From Bacteroidales bacterium (GTDB lineage Bacteria; Bacteroidota; Bacteroidia; Bacteroidales; JAFGXI01), in contig JALSQC010000419.1 of NCBI GenBank assembly GCA_026985625.1, forward strand, positions 1 to 6,157: a stretch of 6,157 nucleotides of DNA, in the 5' to 3' direction. Made by a program: the position numbers and the translations under genes. Under the pieces are notes generated by a model that had not been told where the DNA came from, did no database searches, and saw nothing but the letters and a program-made list of their open reading frames with translations. Of the stretch, positions 1-5,722 are shown piece after piece (within the stretch, counting starts at the first letter, position 1; the number at the start of each line of letters is the position of its first letter).

Positions 1-736
1 ATTTAGATAATATTTTATAGTTTTCGGTATATTTATTTGCTGTAAATATATTTTTTAGTTTTTCTTCGTCGGTTTCTAAAGGTATTGGGTTTATTGCGGT
101 TATAAGATTATTTTTGTCGGGGAAGTTTGTTTTTAAAAAGTATAAAATTAAGTCGCGAGCGTATCGGTTAAAGTTAGTGTACATGGTAACTTTGCCAAAA
201 AAATATTTAACCTCGGGGTGATTTATAATAAGAGCCCCAAGTCCGTCCCAAAGGTTGTCCAAGGCATACATTCCGTCTCTTCCGGCTGAACGCATTTGGT
301 AGTTTGGCTGAATAAACGAACGGCCTAATTCAATAGTTTCGGGTAAATACTCAGTAATAAATTTTTCGGATAAATTAAATAGCCCTGATGTTGCTATTTG
401 TACTTTTCCCGATGAGTCGATTTCGGCTGTAGAGCCAAGCATATATCTGTATCCCCCAATTATTTCTTGGCGTTTGGGGTCCCAAACTATTAATTGTGTA
501 TATGGTTTTTTTGATGTGTCGTATTTGTCTATATCTACCTCTTTGCCGGTTCCTCCACCTGCGTTTCTAAAAGTTAATTCTCGCAATCGTCCTACTTCTT
601 TCATTGCGTTTGGAGCGTTGTGTGCCGTAAAAATGTATATATCTTTGTTGTTAAAGTTAGATTGTCGTAATAATTTATCTTTTGTTAAATCTTTTTTTAA
701 CAAATCTCTTGGTACGGGAGGAATTATATGTTCCAT
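1..736 (-). CDS. glsB: Hemolysin-like N-acyltransferase (GlsB/OlsB type), 3'-truncated by window edge
   Basis: Seen: an open frame of 245 codons starts with ATG at 736 and runs off the left edge without a stop, so the C-terminus is missing. The protein begins MEHIIPPVP. The N-terminal part has EVGRLRELTFRNAGGGTG (about 47-64) followed by the acidic DIDKYD (68-73). A core strand ends in IIGGYRYMLGS (92-102). Then come TSGLFNLS (116-123), ELGRSFIQP (136-144) and ALDNLWDGLGALI (158-170). Family knowledge: this pattern is the GNAT-fold, hemolysin-like group (Acetyltransf_5 type) that includes ornithine-lipid OlsB and Bacteroides GlsB. These enzymes move a 3-hydroxyacyl group from acyl-ACP to an amino-acid amine. 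Inference: with the PlsC-type gene just upstream, it probably makes N-acyl glycine (or another N-acyl amino acid) as the first step of an aminolipid. It starts 10 bases after that gene's stop, so the two are likely co-transcribed; no clear Shine-Dalgarno is seen. Despite the name, no haemolytic role is implied. The glycine substrate is by analogy only. Confidence 0.82.
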   Translation of the reverse strand, partial: MEHIIPPVPRDLLKKDLTKDKLLRQSNFNNKDIYIFTAHNAPNAMKEVGRLRELTFRNAGGGTGKEVDIDKYDTSKKPYTQLIVWDPKRQEIIGGYRYMLGSTAEIDSSGKVQIATSGLFNLSEKFITEYLPETIELGRSFIQPNYQMRSAGRDGMYALDNLWDGLGALIINHPEVKYFFGKVTMYTNFNRYARDLILYFLKTNFPDKNNLITAINPIPLETDEEKLKNIFTANKYTENYKILSK

Positions 737-746
737 TTTTTTATTA

Positions 747-1595
747 TTATAAATTAAAATCTAAATTAATATTATTTTTTAAGCTATATGTATAATCTTT
801 AATTTTTTTGGCTAAAATATTATGTTTAATTTTAGATTCTTTTAAAATTTTGTATGATATTGGTTTGCCAAAATAAATTGGTATGGTTTTGTTTTTTTGT
901 TTAAATGTTTCGTTTACAAGATAAAACATTTCTAAATTTGCTTTAATTCCAATAAATTTGCGAAACGATGCAACGTTGTAAAAAAAATTAGAATTTTTTC
1001 CGTCTATAAATAATGGAATTATGTCTCGTTTATGGCTTATAGCTTTGTTTACAAAACTTTTTTGCCATTCGAGGTCTGTAATTTTACCTTTAATTCTTCG
1101 CGATACCAAGCCTGCGGGATAAATTAATATTTGTTTGTCGGTTTTGTAATATTCGTCTATAATTTTTGCAGATTGTCGAGCTTGACTACCGTATTTATTT
1201 ATTGGTAAAAACAGGGGTTCGAGGTTTTTTAGATTCATTAAAACGTCGTTTACCAAAAATTTAAAGTTATTGTTGTATATTTTGCTAACGGCACTCATAA
1301 ATACCATGCTTTCTAAGCCTCCAAGCGGGTGGTTTGATACAAAAATAAAACGCCCTGATTTTGGAACATTTTCGAGACCTGTAATTTTTACGTTAAGATT
1401 AAAATCAGAAATTATTGCCTCTACAAAGTCAAGTCCTATTTTATCTTTATTTTTCTCGAGTTCGTAATTTACATCGTCTTGATGTAATATTTTTTTTATG
1501 TAATTAATAATAAATCGTGGTAAAATTTTAAGTAGTTTAGGATTTTTCTCACCAATTATTTTTTCGATATCTATTTTAATATTTTTGTTTTTCAC
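747..1595 (-). CDS. glsA: PlsC-type lysolipid O-acyltransferase (GlsA/OlsA-like)
   Basis: Seen: 282 codons starting with GTG at 1595 and ending with TAA at 747-749. An in-frame stop (1601-1599) lies two codons upstream and the next Met is residue 97, inside the conserved core, so GTG is the best start. The acyltransferase core begins near residue 70: SNHPLGGLES (87-96, His89), VNDVLMNLKNLEPLF (115-129) with PINKYGSQ (131-138), YPAGLVSRR (159-167), then a conserved C-terminal part with DGKNSNFFYN and NLEMFYLVNE. Family knowledge: these features match the Bacteroidota hemolysin/PlsC-like group that includes GlsA, which adds a second fatty acid to the hydroxyl of an N-acyl glycine lipid. The N-terminus is Lys-rich and lacks an obvious membrane helix, so peripheral membrane association is likely. 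Odd: Glu95 sits where I would expect the motif Asp. YPAG replaces the FPEG of classical PlsC, which I take to be normal for this group. A general lysophosphatidate acyltransferase role is the main alternative. Confidence 0.85.
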   Translation of the reverse strand: MKNKNIKIDIEKIIGEKNPKLLKILPRFIINYIKKILHQDDVNYELEKNKDKIGLDFVEAIISDFNLNVKITGLENVPKSGRFIFVSNHPLGGLESMVFMSAVSKIYNNNFKFLVNDVLMNLKNLEPLFLPINKYGSQARQSAKIIDEYYKTDKQILIYPAGLVSRRIKGKITDLEWQKSFVNKAISHKRDIIPLFIDGKNSNFFYNVASFRKFIGIKANLEMFYLVNETFKQKNKTIPIYFGKPISYKILKESKIKHNILAKKIKDYTYSLKNNINLDFNL

Positions 1596-1730
1596 TATTT
1601 AAAAAATTAAACACAAAACATATTTGTAAAAATAAATAAAAATTTTAATCGCAATATGTTTTAAATAATTATTTGATAATTAAGCAAAAAAATATAAAAA
1701 TCAGATATTAACAAATATTAAAAAAACAAA

Positions 1731-1744
1731 TTAACAATTGTTAA
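1731..1744. repeat. 14-bp perfect palindrome TTAACAATTGTTAA
   Basis: The sequence TTAACAATTGTTAA equals its own reverse complement. Half-sites recur nearby: TTAACAA at 1708-1714 and 1804-1810, and TTGTTAA at 1786-1792. It lies 37 bases before the candidate -7 element of mraZ and about 136 bases before the divergent GTG start. It could be an operator for a dimeric regulator of either unit. The region is so A+T-rich that chance is a real alternative, and the half-site also occurs inside the minus-strand coding sequence near 650 and 700. Confidence 0.4.
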
Positions 1745-1762
1745 AAACATTTTTATAATATA

Positions 1763-1788
1763 TTGTAATACAAATAATTATATGTTTG
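1763..1788 (+). promoter_or_regulatory. Candidate Bacteroidota-type promoter of the mraZ/dcw operon
   Basis: TATGTTTG at 1781-1788 matches the Bacteroidota -7 consensus TAnnTTTG exactly. The nearest upstream TTG (1763-1765) is only 15 bases away, shorter than the usual spacing of about 17-23, so the -33 part is weak. The predicted transcript would start around 1793-1796, giving a leader of roughly 95 bases that carries the MraZ boxes. An operator between promoter and mraZ is the same order as described for E. coli mraZ. Confidence 0.5.
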
Positions 1789-1808
1789 TTAAAAAATAAG
1801 TTATTAAC

Positions 1809-1845
1809 AAGGTGTAATAAAGTGGGATAAAGTGTATTAAAATGG
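1809..1845 (+). promoter_or_regulatory. MraZ-box array: four repeats with a 10-bp period
   Basis: Four 7-base repeats are spaced exactly 10 bases apart: AAGGTGT (1809-1815), AAAGTGG (1819-1825), AAAGTGT (1829-1835) and AAAATGG (1839-1845), each separated by three variable bases. The two central copies fit the AAAGTG[T/G]N3 box reported for mollicute MraZ. The period equals that of the TGGGN-N5 repeats bound by E. coli MraZ. The outer copies each deviate at one or two positions. The array ends 45 bases before the mraZ ATG and lies downstream of the candidate promoter. Inference: it is the autoregulatory operator through which MraZ, a ring-shaped oligomer, represses the dcw operon. The repeats are directly visible; the function rests on family knowledge. 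Confidence 0.85.
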
Positions 1846-1890
1846 TGTAAAATTATATATTTTTACGATGTAAATTAATATTGAGTTTTT

Positions 1891-2343
1891 ATGTCGTCGT
1901 TTATAGGAGAATATACATGTAAAATTGATACAAAAGGCAGGTTGTCTTTTCCTTCGGCTTTTAAGCGTCAGCTCGACGAAAAGGCTCAAAACAGGTTTGT
2001 TGTAAAAACAGATATTTTTGAAAATTGTTTGATTTTATATCCATACGACGAGTGGGAGGTTCAAGTTAGTCGTCTTAGAAAAAAAATAAATCCATATAAG
2101 CGTGAGCATAATAAATTTTTGAGAGGATTTTTTAAAGGAACAGCCGAGGTTGTTTTAGACTCAAATAATAGATTGTTGATTCCTAAAAAATTAATGGAGA
2201 CAATAACCAATGGTAAAGAGGTTGTCCTTTTTGGACAAGACGGCAAGATTGAGATATGGGATAAATCAAGTTATATGCAATTAGATAATAATGACGATTT
2301 TGCAAGTTCGGCAGAAAAATTAATGGATGACTTTTTAGATTAA
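1891..2343 (+). CDS. mraZ: Transcriptional regulator MraZ
   Basis: Seen: 150 residues, the usual length for MraZ, starting MSSFIGEY, the expected N-terminus just before the first motif. It has two AbrB-like (SpoVT-AbrB/MraZ fold) half-domains, each with the DxxxR signature: DTKGR at 13-17 followed by LSFP, and DSNNR at 90-94 followed by LLIP. The second copy lacks the Lys-Gly of the first but keeps Asp and Arg. The C-terminal tail is acidic (NNDD, MDDFLD). Family knowledge: MraZ forms a ring-shaped oligomer, binds short direct repeats upstream of its own gene and represses the dcw operon in E. coli. It is the first gene of the operon here, and the boxes lie 45-82 bases upstream of its start. 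No Shine-Dalgarno is visible; the bases before the ATG are T-rich. The stop is 11 bases before rsmH. Confidence 0.97.
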   Translation: MSSFIGEYTCKIDTKGRLSFPSAFKRQLDEKAQNRFVVKTDIFENCLILYPYDEWEVQVSRLRKKINPYKREHNKFLRGFFKGTAEVVLDSNNRLLIPKKLMETITNGKEVVLFGQDGKIEIWDKSSYMQLDNNDDFASSAEKLMDDFLD

Positions 2344-2354
2344 TATTTATTGAT

Positions 2355-3251
2355 ATGAGCTATCATATTCCTGTGCTTTTAGAAGAAAGTGTTAATGGGT
2401 TAAATATAAAACCCAATGGAATTTATGTCGATTTAACTTTTGGAGGCGGAGGTCATTCTAAAAAGATTTTAGAAAAATTAGATAACGGAAAATTGTTTGG
2501 TTTTGACCAAGATGCCGATGCCAAAAAAAATATTATTAACGATAATAGATTTGTGTTTGTGCATCATAATTTTAAATTTTTTAAAAATTTTTTAAAATTT
2601 TACAATGTTGATAAAGTAGATGGAATTTTAGCTGATTTAGGATTGTCGTCGCATCATATAAATAATCCCGATAGGGGATTTTCGTTTAGGTTCGATGCAG
2701 AACTTGATATGAGAATGAACCGTGAGTCTTTAAAGACCGCTAAAGATGTTATTAATAATTACACTCAGGAACAATTGAGTAATATGTTTTTTAAATACGG
2801 AGAGTTGCGAAATTCTAACAAGATAAGCAAAGTTATTATGAAATGTCGTGATAATAAACAAATATCAACAACATTTGATTTAGTAAATGCTTTAAAAAGT
2901 GTTGCTCCGTATAAAACCGAGAATAAGTTTTATGCACAAGTGTTTCAAGCAATTCGTATCGAGGTTAATAATGAGATAAATGTTCTTAAAGATATGTTAA
3001 TACAAACTTTGGAAACTCTTAAACCCAATGGTAGAATATCGGTAATAACCTACCATTCGTTAGAAGATAGATTGGTTAAGAATTTTTTTCGATCGGGAAA
3101 TATAGATGGAAAAATAGAAAAAGATTTTTACGGAAACATAAAATCTCCATTTAAGCTAATTAATAAAAAAGTTATTACAGCCAACGAAAACGAGATTAAA
3201 CAAAACAACAGAGCAAGAAGTGCAAAACTAAGAATAGCTGAAAAAAATTAA
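2355..3251 (+). CDS. rsmH: 16S rRNA (cytosine(1402)-N(4))-methyltransferase RsmH
   Basis: Role: uses S-adenosylmethionine to N4-methylate C1402 of 16S rRNA in the decoding centre of the small subunit; cytoplasmic. Seen: 298 residues, a normal length. HIPVLLEE (4-11) is the hallmark N-terminus. DLTFGGGGHS (26-35) is the SAM-binding glycine loop and FGFDQD (48-53) the acidic end of the second strand. DGILADLGLSS (89-99) is followed by DRGFSFRFDAELDMRMN (106-122), both characteristic of RsmH. QAIRIEVN (198-205), TYHSLEDR (232-239) and a basic RARSAKLR tail (286-293) complete the match. The ATG lies 11 bases after mraZ and the stop 5 bases before ftsL, so it is the second gene of the operon, its standard position. 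A 37-base stretch of only A and T (2566-2602) encodes an Phe/Lys/Asn-rich linker and does not break the frame. Older symbol: mraW. Confidence 0.98.
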   Translation: MSYHIPVLLEESVNGLNIKPNGIYVDLTFGGGGHSKKILEKLDNGKLFGFDQDADAKKNIINDNRFVFVHHNFKFFKNFLKFYNVDKVDGILADLGLSSHHINNPDRGFSFRFDAELDMRMNRESLKTAKDVINNYTQEQLSNMFFKYGELRNSNKISKVIMKCRDNKQISTTFDLVNALKSVAPYKTENKFYAQVFQAIRIEVNNEINVLKDMLIQTLETLKPNGRISVITYHSLEDRLVKNFFRSGNIDGKIEKDFYGNIKSPFKLINKKVITANENEIKQNNRARSAKLRIAEKN

Positions 3252-3256
3252 AATTT

Positions 3257-3610
3257 ATGAAATTATTTAAAAAAACAAATATTGACTTTTTCGACCGTGA
3301 CGAGGGTTTTATTGCTAAAAAATTTACTATAGATTTTAATACGTTTTTTACCAAAAACATAGGAATAATACTTTTTGTAGTTTTTTTATCGATAATTTAT
3401 ATATCAAACAGATTTTATGCCGAGAGTATAGTGCGTAAAACAGCAAAGCTCGAAAAAGAAATTAAAGAACTTAAATCGGAACAAGTAGATATAACATCAG
3501 AACTTGTAGAGTTGAGTAAACAATCGGAGGTAATAAAACAAATAAACGAAAAAGGACTTGGCCTGCAAAAAACAAAAACAGCACCAATAATTATAAACAA
3601 CGAAGAGTAA
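3257..3610 (+). CDS. ftsL: FtsL-like cell division membrane protein
   Basis: Seen: 117 residues with one membrane helix at about 34-53 (IGIILFVVFLSIIYIS core). A charged N-terminal part of about 33 residues precedes it. A heptad-like region rich in Lys, Glu and Leu runs from about 55 to 97 and would form a coiled coil, and a short tail ends in NNEE. This is the single-pass topology of FtsL, with the N-terminus in the cytoplasm and the coiled coil in the periplasm. Family knowledge: FtsL works with FtsB and FtsQ and helps activate the septal FtsW-FtsI synthase. FtsL sequences are poorly conserved, so the call rests on topology, size and the position between rsmH and ftsI, where Bacteroidota carry a divergent FtsL-like family. 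It starts 5 bases after rsmH, and its stop directly abuts the ftsI ATG. No Shine-Dalgarno is visible. Confidence 0.88.
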   Translation: MKLFKKTNIDFFDRDEGFIAKKFTIDFNTFFTKNIGIILFVVFLSIIYISNRFYAESIVRKTAKLEKEIKELKSEQVDITSELVELSKQSEVIKQINEKGLGLQKTKTAPIIINNEE

Positions 3611-5722
3611 ATGTCAACAAAAAATCAAATATTAAAACGCATTAGAGTAGTATATTTTTTAATTGTATTATTTGCAGTTGCTATAGTATTTCGCGTTTTG
3701 TATTTGCAGTTTGTCGAGAAAAAAGTTTGGGAACAGAAACAAACAAAAATTACTAAGATAAAAGAAAAAATTATTCCTGTTCGTGGCGATATTTATTCCG
3801 ATGATAACCGTTTGCTGGTAAGCTCGGTTCCCATATATACTTTGCGAATGGACTTAATGGCTAATGGTTTAACCGATAAAGTTTTTAATAAAAATATTGA
3901 TTCGCTTGCTTTTTGTTTGGCTGATTTGTTTAAAGATAAAACTAAAGATTTTTATAAGTCGAAACTTATAAAAGCTCGACGTAAACATAAAAGATACCTG
4001 TTAATTAAGCGAAACGTATCGTTTACACAAATAAAAAAACTAAGACATTTTCCTATTTTCAGATTAGGAAAATATAAAGGCGGTTTAATAATAGAACAAA
4101 AAAACCGAAGAGTAAAACCTTTTGGTATTTTAGCATCGAGGACTTTGGGATACATTCTTGATAATGGAGGAAGTATAGGATTAGAACGAGCTTATAATTT
4201 TTATTTGCAAGGACGCGAGGGTTTAAAATGGAAACAAAAACTTAGCGGAGGAGTAACAATGGATATTAAGGGAGGAACCATTATAGAACCCGAGGAGGGA
4301 AAAGATATAGTAACAACAATAAATATAGAAATACAAGATATTGCCGAAAATGCTCTTCTGCGACAATTAGAATATAACGAGGCAGATCACGGTTGTGTTG
4401 TTGTAATGGAAGTTAAAACCGGCGAGATAAAAGCAATAGCAAACTTAAAACGAAATAAAAACGGAACATATTCCGAAAGCTATAATTATGCAATAGGCGA
4501 AAGCGTAGAGCCTGGCTCTACATTTAAACTGCCATCGCTTATTGTTGCTCTTGAGGATGGGTATATTTCTTTAACCGATTCGGTTCAAACAGGACATGGG
4601 TTTGTCGAATATTACGGAAAAAAACTTAGAGACTCGCACCCAAAAGGATATGGGAAAATAACGGTTAAACAAGTCTTCGAGAAATCGTCTAACGTAGGAG
4701 TATCAAAAATTATTACAAAATTTTACGGAAAAAATCCTTCGCGATTTGTAGATAGATTATATCAGATGAATCTTAATGATAAATTAGGTATAAATTTTCT
4801 TGGCGAAGGTTCTCCTAAGATTATCGATCCCGACGACTCGCTTTGGTCGGGAATAACATTGCCATGGATGTCGGTTGGCTACTCTATTCAATTTACTCCT
4901 TTGCAAATATTAAATTTTTATAATGCTGTTGCTAACAGTGGAAAAATGATAAAACCAAAGTTTGTAAAAGAAATAAAATACCGTGGCGAAGTAATTAAAA
5001 ATTTTAAAACCGAAATAATAAATCCATCGATTTGTTCAAAACAAACACTTAAATCGGCTCAAGAAATGCTTATAGGTGTAGTTGACGAAGGAACAGCAAA
5101 AAACATAAAAAGTAAATATTACAAAATTGCAGGTAAAACAGGGACCGCACAAATAGCAAATAAAAAACACGGATACAACAAAGATAAAAAGAAAAGCTAT
5201 AGAGCATCGTTTGTAGGATATTTTCCTGCCGATAATCCTAAATATTCTTGTATTGTTGTTGTCCACGACCCTCAAATAAACGGATACTACGGTAGTCAGG
5301 TTGCAGCACCGGTATTTAAAGAGATTGCAAATAATATTTTTGTATCCGACAAGCAAATGTCTATACAAAAAGATACAATGTCGTTACTAGCCAATAACGT
5401 TCCATACTCAAAAAACGGTTTTAAAGACGACCTTGTAAAAATATTTGATTATCTAAACATTAAGTTTAAAGCCGATAACATAAAAACAAAGTGGGTAAAA
5501 ACTATTAAAAAAGACAGTATTATACAATTATATAATAATTATCAAATAAAAAATTTAGTGCCAAATGTCAAAGGAATGGGATTAAAAGATGCTTTATATC
5601 TGCTCGAGAATAAAGGGCTAAAAGTAGCTGTAATAGGCAAAGGAACAGTAGTTTATCAGTCTATAAACGCAGGAAAAAGATTTAATAAAGGTGATAAAAT
5701 TATTTTAAAATTAATAGAGTAA
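3611..5722 (+). CDS. ftsI: Septal peptidoglycan transpeptidase FtsI (PBP3) with C-terminal PASTA domain
   Basis: Role: class B penicillin-binding protein that cross-links septal peptidoglycan with FtsW; active in the periplasm. Seen: 703 residues. A membrane anchor (about 13-33) follows a short basic cytoplasmic tail. The dimerisation/pedestal domain starts near RGDIYSDD (58-65) and runs to about 215. The transpeptidase domain (about 240-570) has all three catalytic motifs: STFK at 303-306 with Ser303 as nucleophile, SSN at 359-361 and KTGT at 509-512. SYRASFVGYFPAD follows KTGT, as usual. One PASTA domain fills the C-terminus (about 647-703, from LVPNVKGM to KIILKLIE), joined by a Lys-rich linker. 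All key residues are present, so it should be active. It starts immediately after the ftsL stop, and its own stop abuts murE. The PASTA domain argues against an elongation-type PBP2 (MrdA), and the dcw position supports the septal role. SpoVD-like proteins share this architecture but belong to Firmicutes. Confidence 0.97.
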   Translation: MSTKNQILKRIRVVYFLIVLFAVAIVFRVLYLQFVEKKVWEQKQTKITKIKEKIIPVRGDIYSDDNRLLVSSVPIYTLRMDLMANGLTDKVFNKNIDSLAFCLADLFKDKTKDFYKSKLIKARRKHKRYLLIKRNVSFTQIKKLRHFPIFRLGKYKGGLIIEQKNRRVKPFGILASRTLGYILDNGGSIGLERAYNFYLQGREGLKWKQKLSGGVTMDIKGGTIIEPEEGKDIVTTINIEIQDIAENALLRQLEYNEADHGCVVVMEVKTGEIKAIANLKRNKNGTYSESYNYAIGESVEPGSTFKLPSLIVALEDGYISLTDSVQTGHGFVEYYGKKLRDSHPKGYGKITVKQVFEKSSNVGVSKIITKFYGKNPSRFVDRLYQMNLNDKLGINFLGEGSPKIIDPDDSLWSGITLPWMSVGYSIQFTPLQILNFYNAVANSGKMIKPKFVKEIKYRGEVIKNFKTEIINPSICSKQTLKSAQEMLIGVVDEGTAKNIKSKYYKIAGKTGTAQIANKKHGYNKDKKKSYRASFVGYFPADNPKYSCIVVVHDPQINGYYGSQVAAPVFKEIANNIFVSDKQMSIQKDTMSLLANNVPYSKNGFKDDLVKIFDYLNIKFKADNIKTKWVKTIKKDSIIQLYNNYQIKNLVPNVKGMGLKDALYLLENKGLKVAVIGKGTVVYQSINAGKRFNKGDKIILKLIE

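Larger units (their letters stand above)
1596..1890. other. Divergent intergenic regulatory region between glsA-like gene and mraZ
   Basis: These 295 bases are extremely A+T-rich and contain no coding frame that I can support. They separate two divergently transcribed units. The mraZ side holds a palindrome (1731-1744), a candidate promoter (1763-1788) and the MraZ boxes (1809-1845). On the minus strand I looked for a promoter for the acyltransferase pair. I found only imperfect TAnnTTTG-like sites (complement of 1712-1719 and of 1727-1734, each one mismatch), with no well-placed -33 TTG, so that promoter is unassigned. No tRNA, riboswitch or rho-independent terminator is evident. Confidence 0.75.

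Noticed and set aside
474..752. 92-codon plus-strand open frame
   Set aside because: It is antisense to the conserved N-acyltransferase gene, which shows clear family motifs. The plus-strand translation has no recognisable domain.
1270..1467. 65-codon plus-strand open frame
   Set aside because: It lies opposite the conserved acyltransferase core and has no motif or promoter of its own.
1596..1730. Minus-strand promoter for the acyltransferase pair
   Set aside because: Only imperfect TAnnTTTG matches without a spaced TTG were found, so no site can be assigned from sequence alone.
1876..1883. TAATATTG as a second -7 element giving a nearly leaderless mraZ transcript
   Set aside because: It has one mismatch to TAnnTTTG and no TTG at a suitable distance upstream. 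In this A+T-rich stretch that is likely chance.
2566..2602. 37-base run of only A and T, with T/A tracts, as a slippery site or control element
   Set aside because: It lies inside rsmH, keeps the frame and encodes a normal part between conserved motifs. It reflects low GC content and Phe/Lys/Asn codons.
5036..5368. 110-codon minus-strand open frame with several Cys and Tyr
   Set aside because: It is antisense to the KTGT-containing region of ftsI. Its Cys pattern mirrors Thr/Ala/Lys codon use on the other strand, with no supporting signals.
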